Source: a bacterium (GTDB lineage Bacteria > Zhuqueibacterota > Zhuqueibacteria > Residuimicrobiales > Residuimicrobiaceae). Taken from it: a stretch of 64,000 nucleotides of DNA. Position 1 is the stretch's first letter, and each line of letters opens with the position of its first letter. Of the stretch, positions 1 through 8,566 are shown piece after piece. The stretch lies in NCBI GenBank assembly GCA_029565685.1, contig JAKQNR010000008.1, positions 41,493-105,492 of the forward strand, written 5' to 3'. The position numbers were made by a program, and so were the translations under genes. The notes below the pieces were generated by a model. It was given only the letters and a program-made list of their open reading frames with translations. It made no database searches and was not told the DNA's origin.

Positions 1-2
1 CC

Positions 3-722
3 AAAGCTCATTTTGATCCTGAAAGCGAAGGGGAGCTGGTCATCACCACAGCAGACACCACGTTCAGCTTTAACGGCCCGGAATTGCGCAAGTACTTTTG
101 CGTGCGCGCCATCGACAGCGACAATGAATCCGAAATCACCAACCGCGTCGGCAAGTATGGATTCACCATCAACCGGCCGACGGTTCCGACCCAGACTGCT
201 TACACGTATCTTTCCCTGCCGCTGATCAACGGCATGCTGACCAAAGCCAGCCAGGTGGCCGCTTCGGTCGGCAGCGTGGTGGCGGTGGTCAAACTGGATT
301 CAACCACCAACCGGTTCAGCAAGGTCTTCATCCCCGGCATCAGCCGCGCCAAGGACGATTTCACCCTCAGCGTCGGTTCACCGGTGCTCGTTGCGGTCAA
401 CCATTTGGCGGCTGAAGACTGGTTCATGACCGGCGCCGTGCCTGATCCCGCTTCCATTCAGTTCCCCATAAACCGGAGCGCTGCGGGCAAATACACGGAA
501 ATCACTCTGCCTCTGGACAAGCTCGCGATTCAGAACGCCTCCGGTCTGGCGGCGGCCATCGGCGGCGTACGCGCGGTGCTCAAGCTCGATCCGGCGAAGA
601 ATCGCTTCAGCCAGGTCTACATTCCCGGCATCTCGCGTCAAACGGAAAATTTCTCCATCGCCCCTGGTGAACCCGTGCTGATCAACGCCAGCACCAGCGC
701 ACCAGCCACATGGCCGCAATAA
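3..722 (+). CDS. C-terminal part of a secreted repeat protein (5' end outside window)
   Basis: The frame is open from base 3, so the gene begins upstream of the window; the first in-frame start-like codon (TTG, 84) lies inside the protein. The first residues (YFCVRAIDSDNES and preceding strands) look like the last strands of a fibronectin type III module. They are followed by two copies of a ~66-residue unit, each carrying a KLD..(T/K)NRFS(K/Q)V(F/Y)IPGISR core. The copies lie near bases 200-405 and 500-705. I do not recognise the repeat family. No sorting tail follows the second unit; the protein ends shortly after it. It lies 63 bp upstream of a T9SS-tailed secreted protein in the same direction, so an extracellular or surface location is inferred. 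Confidence 0.7.
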   Translation, partial: KAHFDPESEGELVITTADTTFSFNGPELRKYFCVRAIDSDNESEITNRVGKYGFTINRPTVPTQTAYTYLSLPLINGMLTKASQVAASVGSVVAVVKLDSTTNRFSKVFIPGISRAKDDFTLSVGSPVLVAVNHLAAEDWFMTGAVPDPASIQFPINRSAAGKYTEITLPLDKLAIQNASGLAAAIGGVRAVLKLDPAKNRFSQVYIPGISRQTENFSIAPGEPVLINASTSAPATWPQ

Positions 723-785
723 GCGAGTCAAACTGGGGGGCGGCCTTCGCCTCCCCTTTACCCAGAACTGTTTGGAGGTTATACC

Positions 786-1751
786 ATGAAATACAGAACG
801 CTTATAGCAACGGTCATGCTGAGCTTTATACTGGGCACGGCCGGAATTGGGTTCGCCCAATTGGACAACATCATCTATGGCACGGTGCAAAATCCCGATG
901 CCTCGATTCCTTTGGAAAAAGAGATCGTCTATCGCGCCTATCTCACCAGCGATATCGCCGATACGACAGCGGCGGATTCCTGCTCTGATACCGGCGGCTG
1001 GCAGATTAACCTGATGGATTTCGCCGCGATTCTGCCTTCCTGGCAGGCCGGCGATACCCTAGTGGTGCTGTTCACCAACATCGGTACCGGCACCTTTGCC
1101 GGCGCCCGGAGCTCCAGCCGCTATGTAACCAAGAGTGAAGCGGAAACCGGCGGACTGCAGAACGTGGGCAATACCGCCCTGCCGGTGGAGATGGTCTCCT
1201 TTGCCGCCGCCTGTCGCGATCGCGGCTGGGGCTATGAAGTGGCCTTGGACTGGAAGACGGTCAGCGAGACCAACAACTTTGGTTTTGAAGTGCTGCGCAG
1301 CCAAAACGGCCAGACCTTTGAAAAAATCGCCTTTCTCTCCGGCGCCGGCTCCACCACGGCCGCGCAATCCTACAGCTATGTGGACAAAGACGTGGTCAGC
1401 GGCAAATATTATTATCGCCTGAAACAGATCGACACCGACGGCCAGGTGATGCTCTCCGATATCAAGGAGATCAACTTGGCTGTTCCGGATCGTTATGAAC
1501 TGGGCCAGAATTTCCCCAATCCCTTCAATCCCACTACGGAGATCATGTTCAAGGTGAAGGAAGAGGGACGCGTTCAGCTGGTGGTCTTTGATCTGCTCGG
1601 CCGAGAAGTGGCCACGCTGGTGGACGGCAAGCTCGCCGCCGGCATTCACAAGATCAATTTCGACGGCCGCTCCCTGCCTTCGGGCATGTATCTGTATGTA
1701 ATGAAAGCGGGCTCCTATCATCAGGTCAAGAAAATGGCGCTGATCAAGTAG
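786..1751 (+). CDS. Secreted protein with T9SS type A C-terminal sorting domain
   Basis: The 321-residue protein starts with a typical Sec signal peptide (MKYRT, hydrophobic LIATVMLSFILGTAGIG, likely cleavage near GFA-Q). The start is supported by a GGAGG site about 8 bp upstream. The middle (about residues 130-230) has the pattern seen in FCB surface proteins: LPVEMVSFAA, WKTVSETNNFGFEVLRS, YYYRLKQIDTDG. The last ~85 residues are the sorting domain: YELGQNFPNPFNP, then FDLLGREVATLVDGKLAAG and YLYVMKAG. By family knowledge this tail sends proteins to the type IX secretion system. The binding or enzymatic role of the first ~130 residues is not recognisable. A strong terminator follows. Confidence 0.85.
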   Translation: MKYRTLIATVMLSFILGTAGIGFAQLDNIIYGTVQNPDASIPLEKEIVYRAYLTSDIADTTAADSCSDTGGWQINLMDFAAILPSWQAGDTLVVLFTNIGTGTFAGARSSSRYVTKSEAETGGLQNVGNTALPVEMVSFAAACRDRGWGYEVALDWKTVSETNNFGFEVLRSQNGQTFEKIAFLSGAGSTTAAQSYSYVDKDVVSGKYYYRLKQIDTDGQVMLSDIKEINLAVPDRYELGQNFPNPFNPTTEIMFKVKEEGRVQLVVFDLLGREVATLVDGKLAAGIHKINFDGRSLPSGMYLYVMKAGSYHQVKKMALIK

Positions 1752-1850
1752 CCCCGGCCTTGATCCAGACCGGCGTCCGGGGTTCACCGTCGGTTGCCGA
1801 GGTCGAGATGCAGCAACCATCCGTTCGTTCCTCCCAAACGGATACCTCCC

Positions 1851-1881
1851 AAAGGCCTGCGGTTTTTCCGCAGGCCTTTTT
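1851..1881 (+). terminator. Rho-independent terminator after the T9SS-tailed protein
   Basis: A perfect 12-bp inverted repeat (AAAGGCCTGCGG / CCGCAGGCCTTT) with a 5-nt T loop, followed by T residues. It lies about 100 bp after the stop at 1751 and insulates this gene from the downstream ppiD-like gene. Confidence 0.85.
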
Positions 1882-1987
1882 CATACAAAAGCGCCGCCCC
1901 TTCCGGAAAAACCCTTGATTCTTTGAGGAATTTATCTTAATTTGACATGTTTTAGCTCTTTAGCTCATCCTAACAAGAGGAATCCGT

Positions 1988-3790
1988 ATGGGAATGATGA
2001 ATAAACTGCGCGAAGGCACCAAGACCATCCTGATGATTCTGGTCTTTGCCTTCATTGCCACCATTGTCGTGGACTGGGGTATGGGGGGGCTGAAACGGGA
2101 CACCCCCCAGGGCGTCATCGCCTCGGTAAACGGCAATGAAATTCACTATGAAGAGTTCACCCAACGCTACCAAAACGAACTCGCTCAGCATCGCGAACAA
2201 TCGGGCAGCGATCCGGAGGGCTATCAGCTGCAGCAGATCGAAAACCAGGTGTTCGAATCCCTGGTGCAACAGCGCCTGCTCAGCGCCGTGGTCAAAAAGG
2301 TCCATCTCGACGCTTCCGACGATGAGATCCTCGAAGAGATCTACAACAATCCGCCTCAGGAGCTGCGCCAGAACCGAGTGTTCCAGGACAGCACCGGCGC
2401 CTTTGACATGAAGAGTTATCAGGCCGCGCTGGACAATCCCGGCGCCGGCCAGTTCTGGACCGCGGTGGAAGACTATCTGCGCTCCTCCCTGCCCATGCGC
2501 AAACTGGACAACCTCATCCGCGCCTCGGCGGTGGTGACCGAAGATGACGCCCGGCAGGAATACATGAAGCGCAACCTCAAAGCCAAAGCAGAGTATGTGC
2601 TCTTTTCAGCGGATCAGTACGCCGCCGGTGCGGCCGCCCCCTCTGAAAACGAAATCAAAAAATATTATGATGAAAACAAAAAAGATTATAAACAGGCGGA
2701 ACAGCGGATCATCGATTATGTGCTGCTAGAGTTCAAAGCCACCAAAGCGGACAGCGAGGCGATCCTCAGCCAGGCCGCCGATATTATGACGGAGGCCAAA
2801 TCCGGATCCGACTTTGCCAACCTGGCGCAAATCTACTCCCAGGACGCCGGATCGGCCAAAAACGGCGGCGATCTCGGCTGGTTCGGCAAAGGCCAGATGG
2901 TCAAGCCCTTTGAAGAAGCGGCCTTCGCAGCCGCCAAGGGCGAAATCGTCGGCCCGGTCAAGTCCCAGTTCGGCGTGCACATCATCAAAGTCGAAGATAA
3001 AAGAATCGAAAACAAGGAACCGCAGGTCCTGGCCAAACATATCCTGCTCAAATATGAGATCAGCCCCAAGACGCGGGAAAACCTGCGCGAGGAAGCGGCC
3101 TATCTTGCCGAGGCGGCCAAGGAATCCAACCTCGCCGCCATCGCCAAAGCGGAAAACCTGGTGTGCAAAAAAAGCCAGCCGTTTTTCTCCGGAGCCTTTA
3201 TCCCAGAAGTGGGCATGGAATCCCGGGTGAACAATTTCGTCTTCCGCAGCAAAAAAGGCACGGTCAGCGATGTGTTCCAGATCGAACGCGGCTACCTGGT
3301 GCTGCAGGTTCTGGACATCCTTCCTGAACACGTGAAAAGCCTGGCGGAAGTGAAAGAACAGATCGTCAACAAACTCAAACACGAAAAAGCCATGGCTGCG
3401 GCCAAAGAAAAATGCCAGGCGGCCTACAGCCGAGCGGCATCCGCAGCTTCGCTGGCCGCCGTGGCCGCGGAAAACGGACTGACCGTACAGATCACCGATT
3501 CTTTCCCCATGACCGGCTATGTGCCCAATGTCGGCAGAGAACCTGCGTTCGTGGGCGCCGCCTTTGCCCTGAATCCCGGCCAGGTGTCCAAGCCGGTGGA
3601 AGGCAGCCGAGGCTACTTTCTCCTCCGCCTGCTGGAGAAAAGCAGCTTTAACGAACAAGAGTTCGCTTCGCAAAAGGAAAATCTCAAAACCCAGATCCTC
3701 AACCGGCGGCAGCAGAGCATGTTCGGTCAGTGGTATGCGGCCTTGAAAGAGAAATCCAAAATCAAAGATTTTCGCAAAGATTATCTATAA
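1988..3790 (+). CDS. PpiD/SurA-like peptidylprolyl isomerase, membrane-anchored
   Basis: A 600-residue folding factor of the SurA_N/parvulin type. There is one N-terminal membrane segment (about residues 12-30, ending VVDWG), so the bulk should face the periplasm. A SurA_N-like chaperone region follows (VNGNEIHYEEF..., about 45-200). The parvulin rotamase domain is at about 240-345, with the family signatures NGGDLGWFGKGQMVKPFEEAAF and FGVHIIKV. A second, degenerate parvulin-like half lies at about 345-570. The length fits PpiD (about 620 residues). AAGAGG lies upstream of the ATG, and a terminator follows, so the gene is probably monocistronic. Its likely role is assisting folding of exported or outer-membrane proteins. 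Confidence 0.85.
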   Translation: MGMMNKLREGTKTILMILVFAFIATIVVDWGMGGLKRDTPQGVIASVNGNEIHYEEFTQRYQNELAQHREQSGSDPEGYQLQQIENQVFESLVQQRLLSAVVKKVHLDASDDEILEEIYNNPPQELRQNRVFQDSTGAFDMKSYQAALDNPGAGQFWTAVEDYLRSSLPMRKLDNLIRASAVVTEDDARQEYMKRNLKAKAEYVLFSADQYAAGAAAPSENEIKKYYDENKKDYKQAEQRIIDYVLLEFKATKADSEAILSQAADIMTEAKSGSDFANLAQIYSQDAGSAKNGGDLGWFGKGQMVKPFEEAAFAAAKGEIVGPVKSQFGVHIIKVEDKRIENKEPQVLAKHILLKYEISPKTRENLREEAAYLAEAAKESNLAAIAKAENLVCKKSQPFFSGAFIPEVGMESRVNNFVFRSKKGTVSDVFQIERGYLVLQVLDILPEHVKSLAEVKEQIVNKLKHEKAMAAAKEKCQAAYSRAASAASLAAVAAENGLTVQITDSFPMTGYVPNVGREPAFVGAAFALNPGQVSKPVEGSRGYFLLRLLEKSSFNEQEFASQKENLKTQILNRRQQSMFGQWYAALKEKSKIKDFRKDYL

Positions 3791-3809
3791 CCGCTCGGTT
3801 TGATGCACC

Positions 3810-3842
3810 AGGCGATCCGTTCGACGGGTCGCCTTTTTTTTT
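3810..3842 (+). terminator. Rho-independent terminator after ppiD-like gene
   Basis: Stem AGGCGATCCGT / ACGGGTCGCCT (11 bp with one G-U pair, 3-nt loop) followed by about nine T residues. It separates the ppiD-like gene from the suf operon. Confidence 0.85.
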
Positions 3843-3898
3843 GCCCCGAATGAAGGGCGGAATAGACCGAAGAAAAAGACTGTTTAGAATATAAATAG

Positions 3899-3911
3899 GA
3901 CTAAAATAGTC
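3899..3911 (+). promoter_or_regulatory. IscR/Rrf2-type operator core upstream of the suf operon
   Basis: GACTAAAATAGTC is an exact match to the core GACTRWWWYAGTC of the known IscR type 1 binding motif, with dyad symmetry between GACTA and TAGTC. It lies 10 bp upstream of the ATG of the Rrf2 gene and just after a TATAAA-like element at about 3891. Binding here would block transcription or translation initiation. Autoregulation of the operon by its first gene is inferred. Confidence 0.7.
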
Positions 3912-3921
3912 TTGATTTAGG

Positions 3922-4314
3922 ATGCTCAGACTTTCGAGAAAAACCGAATATTGCATTTTGGCTCTGCGCCATCTCTCCCGCCAGGGGGATCGGAGCGCCA
4001 CGGTCAAAGACCTGGCCGCTGCGCTCGACCTCTCCCGTCCCCTGCTGGCCAAGCTGCTGCAGGAACTGGCGCGCAAAAGAATCGTGGTCTCCAGCCAGGG
4101 CGCTTCCGGCGGCTTTAGCCTGCACAAGGATCTGCGGCGGCTGTCGCTGATGCAACTGATCGAAATCATCGACGGCCCGGTCAGCCTGACGGCCTGCCGA
4201 CGCGGCGGCCGCATGTGCTCCAGAGCGCCGGGATGCACGTTAAAAAAGTCCCTGGCCGTGGTGGAGGCGCGCATGCGCCTGGTGTTGAAAACCGTTAATG
4301 TGGCGGATCTATGA
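3922..4314 (+). CDS. Rrf2-family regulator (IscR/SufR-like) of the suf operon
   Basis: A 130-residue protein of the Rrf2 winged-helix family. The N-terminal region [18 protein letters not shown] and the wing segment [10 protein letters not shown] are diagnostic. Three cysteines at about residues 92-105 are spaced C-X6-C-X5-C (ACRRGGRMC then SRAPGC), close to the C-X5-C-X5-C [2Fe-2S] site of IscR, so it probably senses Fe-S status. Its stop overlaps the sufB start (ATGA), which ties it to the operon. The perfect IscR-like operator 10 bp upstream of its start suggests autorepression. No strong Shine-Dalgarno is visible, only TTTAGG. Whether it is functionally IscR or SufR cannot be settled by reading. 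Confidence 0.88.
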   Translation: MLRLSRKTEYCILALRHLSRQGDRSATVKDLAAALDLSRPLLAKLLQELARKRIVVSSQGASGGFSLHKDLRRLSLMQLIEIIDGPVSLTACRRGGRMCSRAPGCTLKKSLAVVEARMRLVLKTVNVADL

Positions 4315-5756
4315 ACGACGATGCAAACGCCCTGGAACAGCTCGCTCGGCAAGAGTACAAATACGGCTTTACCTCCGATATCGCCGCCGAGCAGGTCCCC
4401 AAAGGGCTGAACGAAGAGATCATCCGTATGATCTCGGCCAAGAAAAACGAACCGCCGTTCATGCTCGAATGGCGGCTGAACGCATTTCGCCATTGGCAAA
4501 AGATGAAGGAGCCGGCCTGGGCCAACGTACGCTACGGAACCATCGACTATCAGGACATCATCTACTATTCGGCGCCGAAATCGCACAGCGGGCCGAAAAG
4601 CCTGGCCGAGGTCGATCCAGCCATTCTCAGGCTGTATCAAAAACTGGGCATCCCCTTGACTGAACAGGAACAACTCGCCGGCGTAGCGGTCGATGCGGTG
4701 CTGGACAGCGTATCCGTGGCCACGACCTTTAAGGACAAGCTGGCGGAATTGGGCATCATCTTTTGTTCTTTTTCAGAGGCGGTGCAGCAGCACGCCGACA
4801 AGGTGGAGAGGTATCTCGGCTCCGTGGTGCCGTATACGGACAACTTTTTCGCCGCGCTCAACTCTGCGGTGTTCACCGACGGCTCCTTCGTCTATGTGCC
4901 CCTGGGCGTGCAATGCCCGATGGAGCTCTCCACCTACTTTCGCATCAACGCCGCCAATACCGGCCAGTTCGAACGCACGCTGATCATCGCGGATGAGGGC
5001 AGCAGCGTCAGTTATCTGGAGGGCTGCACCGCGCCCATCCGCGACGAGAACCAGCTGCACGCCGCCGTGGTCGAGCTGGTGGCGCAAAAGGACAGCCGCA
5101 TCAAATACTCTACGGTGCAGAACTGGTATCCGGGCGACCAGGAAGGCAAAGGCGGCGTCTACAATTTCGTCACCAAGCGCGGCCTGTGCGCGGGCGATCG
5201 CGCCAGAATCTCCTGGACCCAGGTGGAGACCGGCTCCGCCATCACCTGGAAGTATCCGGGCTGCGTGCTCAAAGGCGATGATTCGGTCGGTGAGTTCTAC
5301 TCCGTCGCCTTGACCACCCACCGACAGCAGGCGGACACAGGCACCAAAATGGTGCACATCGGTAAAAACACCCGCAGCACCATCGTATCCAAGGGCATCT
5401 CCGCCGGATTCGGCCAGAACAGCTACCGCGGTCTGGTCAAAATGACCAAAAGCGCGACCAACGCACGCAACTTTTCCCAGTGCGACTCGATGCTCATCGG
5501 CAACCGCTGCGGCGCACACACGTTCCCCTATCTGGAGGTGCATAACCGCACAGCCAAGGTGGAGCATGAGGCGACAACGAGCAAAATCGGCGACGACCAG
5601 ATCTTTTATCTCAACCAGCGCGGCCTCAGCCGGGAGGATGCGGTCTCCATGATCGTCAACGGTTTTTGCAAAGAGGTGCTGGCCGAGCTGCCCATGGAGT
5701 TTGCGGTGGAAGCGAAAAAGCTGTTGAGCATCAGCCTCGAGGGCAGTGTGGGCTGA
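4311..5756 (+). CDS. sufB: Fe-S cluster scaffold protein SufB
   Basis: A 481-residue SufB with the usual length and the C-terminal beta-helix core. Family landmarks: [26 protein letters not shown] at about 188-213; [12 protein letters not shown] with C391 at the position of the E. coli cluster/sulfur-transfer cysteine; and [15 protein letters not shown] with H419 and E420, the pair known to matter for assembly. SufB forms a cytosolic SufBC2D complex that builds Fe-S clusters with sulfur from SufS. The ATG overlaps the stop of the Rrf2 gene by 4 bp, so translation is probably coupled. A 62-bp gap separates it from sufC. Confidence 0.97.
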   Translation: MNDDANALEQLARQEYKYGFTSDIAAEQVPKGLNEEIIRMISAKKNEPPFMLEWRLNAFRHWQKMKEPAWANVRYGTIDYQDIIYYSAPKSHSGPKSLAEVDPAILRLYQKLGIPLTEQEQLAGVAVDAVLDSVSVATTFKDKLAELGIIFCSFSEAVQQHADKVERYLGSVVPYTDNFFAALNSAVFTDGSFVYVPLGVQCPMELSTYFRINAANTGQFERTLIIADEGSSVSYLEGCTAPIRDENQLHAAVVELVAQKDSRIKYSTVQNWYPGDQEGKGGVYNFVTKRGLCAGDRARISWTQVETGSAITWKYPGCVLKGDDSVGEFYSVALTTHRQQADTGTKMVHIGKNTRSTIVSKGISAGFGQNSYRGLVKMTKSATNARNFSQCDSMLIGNRCGAHTFPYLEVHNRTAKVEHEATTSKIGDDQIFYLNQRGLSREDAVSMIVNGFCKEVLAELPMEFAVEAKKLLSISLEGSVG

Positions 5757-5818
5757 TGCATCGGAAGAGCGATTAATTTTTTTAACTCGTAGAAGAGCCT
5801 CTTTCACGGAGCAAATAC

Positions 5819-6580
5819 ATGTTAGTCATCGACCGCCTTCACGCTTCCGTCGAAGGCAATAAAATACTCAAAGGCATCAGCCTGCACATTCTGCCGGGCG
5901 AGGTGCACGCGATCATGGGCCCCAATGGGTCCGGCAAGAGCACCTTGGCCCAGGTGCTGACTGGACGGCCCGAGTACACGGTCACCGCCGGCTCTGTACA
6001 TTTTCAGGGCAAGGATCTGCTGGCCATGGCTCCAGAGGAGCGGGCGCGTGAAGGGCTTTTTCTCGCCTTTCAATACCCAGTGGAAATCCCCGGCGTCAAC
6101 ACCTCCTACTTTCTTCATACCGCGTTGAACGAAGTGCGCCGCCATCGCGGGCTGCCGCCCATGTCCGCCGGCGACTTTATCAAATGGATTCGCGAAAAAG
6201 CCGCAGGCGTGGAAATGGATTCCTCCTTCCTTAACCGCTCGGTGAATGAAGGTTTTTCCGGCGGCGAAAAAAAACGCAACGAGGTTCTGCAGATGGCCGT
6301 GCTGGAACCGCGCCTGGCGGTTCTTGACGAGACCGATTCAGGACTGGACATCGATGCGCTCAAAATCGTCGCTCAGGGCGTCAACCGTCTGCGCCGCCGG
6401 GAGAACAGTTTTCTGGTGATCACGCACTACCAACGGCTGCTGAACTATATCGTTCCGGATGTGGTCCACGTGCTCTACGACGGCCGCATCGTCAAAACCG
6501 GCGGCAAAGAGCTGGCCCTGGACCTGGAGGCCCATGGCTATGATGAGATAAAAACACAACAATCCCTCAGGCCCTCATGA
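5819..6580 (+). CDS. sufC: Fe-S assembly ATPase SufC
   Basis: A 253-residue ABC-type ATPase of the SufBC2D scaffold. Walker A is GPNGSGKS (34-41), the signature is [10 protein letters not shown] (146-155), and Walker B with the SufC-specific DSGLD is [12 protein letters not shown] (166-177). QYPVEIPGV, typical of SufC, is in the Q-loop region. ATP binding remodels SufB/SufD to expose the assembly site. CGGAG lies upstream of the ATG. The stop overlaps sufD by 4 bp. Confidence 0.97.
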   Translation: MLVIDRLHASVEGNKILKGISLHILPGEVHAIMGPNGSGKSTLAQVLTGRPEYTVTAGSVHFQGKDLLAMAPEERAREGLFLAFQYPVEIPGVNTSYFLHTALNEVRRHRGLPPMSAGDFIKWIREKAAGVEMDSSFLNRSVNEGFSGGEKKRNEVLQMAVLEPRLAVLDETDSGLDIDALKIVAQGVNRLRRRENSFLVITHYQRLLNYIVPDVVHVLYDGRIVKTGGKELALDLEAHGYDEIKTQQSLRPS

Positions 6581-7878
6581 AACCTTTTGCTGAACTCTTG
6601 GCCGGGTGGGAGAAAAAAAATCAGACCCGGATGCCGGAATCGTTGCAGGCGCTCAAACAGACTGGACGGGAGCAATTTTTCCGTCAAGGACTTCCGACCC
6701 GACGCCATGAAGCATGGCGTTTTACCGACATAGAGCAGATCAGCGAGATCGACTGGCGCGCTGCGGCTGCGCCGCCGCTCACAGGGGCGATCGATCTGCT
6801 GCGGCCGCTGACCTACTGGGACAGCGACGCGTTTCGCCTGGTCTTCGTAAACGGCCGTTTGAATCCGGAATGGTCCACACGCCGCACGGATATCAAAGGA
6901 TTACGTCTGACCACGGCAGCGGAGATTTTGCAGGGCAACGGAAAAGCCGCGTGGCAACAGCACCTGGGCCGGATTGCCGATTCGGCGGAGTTTCCGTTCA
7001 CCAGCCTCAACACCGCTCTGTTTGAACAGGGCGCTTTTATCGAGGTGGAGAGCGGCGTTGAACTCAGCCGCCCTATCCACCTTTACTATGTCAGTGTGGG
7101 CGACGGCGCAGCCGCGGTGCATCCGCGCAATCTATTTGTCCTCGGCCCTTCCAGCCGGACCACCATAGTGGAAACGTTTATCGGCCTTGGCGGTTATCTC
7201 ACCAACCATGTTTCAGAATGGCTGTTGCACGACAACGCTGCGGTGGATCATTATAAAGTGCAAAGAGAGGCGCTCTCCGCTTTTCATGTGAGTCGGACAG
7301 CGGTCCATCAACAGGCTAACAGCCGCTATCAATGCCACGTTTTTTCCTTTGGCAGCCGTCTGGAGCGCACCGATCTGACCGTGACTCTGGACGGCGCCGA
7401 AGTTGAGACCGGGCTGGATGGGTTATACCTGGCCCAAAGTGGACAGTGGATCGATCATCATACGCTGCTCCACCACCAGCAGCCTCATGGCAACAGCCGT
7501 CAATTATACAAAGGCATTCTAACCGGCGAGGGCGGAGCGGTGTTCAACGGCCGCATCAAAGTGTCGGCGGACGCGCAAAAAACCGACGCGCTGCAATCGA
7601 ACAAAAACCTGCTCCTCTCCGACGGGGCGACGGTACACGCACAGCCGCAGCTGGAGATTTCAGCCGATGATGTGCGCTGCACCCATGGCGGCACAGTCGG
7701 ACAACTGGATCCAGAGGCGCTGTTCTACCTGCAGACCCGTGGATTAAGCCGAAAGGACGCCGTCGGTTTGCTCGTGCACGCCTTTGCCGGAGAGATCGTC
7801 GACCGCATTCGTACGCCAATTCTGCGCGGGCAGGTGGAGACCTGGGTGCACGAGTTTCTGCAGCGGGAAACAGAATGA
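6577..7878 (+). CDS. sufD: Fe-S assembly protein SufD
   Basis: A 433-residue SufD, the SufB paralogue and partner in SufBC2D. Recognisable pieces are the N-terminal helical stretch with [11 protein letters not shown], the beta-helix core ([23 protein letters not shown]), the turn [31 protein letters not shown], and [22 protein letters not shown] at the C-terminus. The DVRCTHG segment holds the conserved Cys/His close to the assembly site at the SufB interface. Overlaps at both ends (4 bp each) place it within one translational unit with sufC and the SufT-like gene. Confidence 0.95.
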   Translation: MKPFAELLAGWEKKNQTRMPESLQALKQTGREQFFRQGLPTRRHEAWRFTDIEQISEIDWRAAAAPPLTGAIDLLRPLTYWDSDAFRLVFVNGRLNPEWSTRRTDIKGLRLTTAAEILQGNGKAAWQQHLGRIADSAEFPFTSLNTALFEQGAFIEVESGVELSRPIHLYYVSVGDGAAAVHPRNLFVLGPSSRTTIVETFIGLGGYLTNHVSEWLLHDNAAVDHYKVQREALSAFHVSRTAVHQQANSRYQCHVFSFGSRLERTDLTVTLDGAEVETGLDGLYLAQSGQWIDHHTLLHHQQPHGNSRQLYKGILTGEGGAVFNGRIKVSADAQKTDALQSNKNLLLSDGATVHAQPQLEISADDVRCTHGGTVGQLDPEALFYLQTRGLSRKDAVGLLVHAFAGEIVDRIRTPILRGQVETWVHEFLQRETE

Positions 7879-8198
7879 AAACGGAAAAGAGCGACACAGA
7901 GCGCCGGGAGCAGACGATTCATGCGCTGCGCCTCTGCTATGATCCCGAAATTCCGCTCAACATCTACGATCTGGGTTTGATCTATGATATCGATGTGGAC
8001 GATCCTGATCGCATTTCGATCCGCATGACCCTCACCTCGCCGCACTGTCCGGCGGCGGAAATTCTGCCGCGTCAGGTCAAAAAGGCGGTCGCCGCGATGA
8101 CCGGCGTGAAAGAAGTGGCTGTCACTTTGGTATGGGATCCGCCCTGGAGCATAAATCGTATGAGTGAAGAGGCCCGGCTGGAGTTGGGCTGGTTGTAA
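7875..8198 (+). CDS. sufT: SufT-like MIP18-family (DUF59) Fe-S maturation protein
   Basis: A 107-residue single-domain MIP18/DUF59 protein. Diagnostic segments are YDPEIPLNIYDLGLIYDIDVD, MTLTSPHCPAAEILPRQVKKAV with the conserved Cys, and VTLVWDPPWS. In Firmicutes and Actinobacteria SufT works as an auxiliary factor in Fe-S protein maturation. It overlaps sufD by 4 bp, which supports that role here. The C-terminal SINRMSEEARLELGW is the usual PaaD-like end. The symbol is assigned from family and context. Confidence 0.88.
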   Translation: MKTEKSDTERREQTIHALRLCYDPEIPLNIYDLGLIYDIDVDDPDRISIRMTLTSPHCPAAEILPRQVKKAVAAMTGVKEVAVTLVWDPPWSINRMSEEARLELGWL

Positions 8199-8236
8199 GC
8201 TGGGTCAGAACTGTTAAGTGCATACAGGAAAAAACG

Positions 8237-8566
8237 ATGCCCTGGATTTCATTGATGGCTTTGTCCGAACTGGTGGAGAACATCCCGCGTTCGGTCAGAG
8301 TGTCCGGAAAAAAGCTCCTCGTGCTGAGGCAAGGGGATCGAGTGTACGCGATGGAGGACCGCTGTACCCATGAAGACAATCCCCTGGTCGACGGCGCTGT
8401 GAGCGCTGGAAAAATCGCCTGTCCCAGGCACGGCGCTCTGTTCGATCTGGCGTCGGGCGCAGCCCTGACGCCGCCGGCGTACGAGGCGGTGAACGTGTAT
8501 CCGGTGACGGTGGAGAAAGATGTGGTTCAAATCGATGTAACGAAAGAGACCGGTTATGGCTCTTGA
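8237..8566 (+). CDS. Rieske [2Fe-2S] ferredoxin-like protein in the suf operon
   Basis: A 109-residue soluble Rieske protein of the NirD/biphenyl-dioxygenase ferredoxin type. Ligand pairs are C43-T-H45 and C62-P-R-H65 (EDRCTHEDNPL and IACPRHGALFD), and there is no transmembrane anchor. It sits between the SufT-like gene and sufS and overlaps sufS by 11 bp. The most economical guess is that it supplies electrons to, or is a client of, the SUF machinery. A more general redox role is equally possible. Confidence 0.9.
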   Translation: MPWISLMALSELVENIPRSVRVSGKKLLVLRQGDRVYAMEDRCTHEDNPLVDGAVSAGKIACPRHGALFDLASGAALTPPAYEAVNVYPVTVEKDVVQIDVTKETGYGS

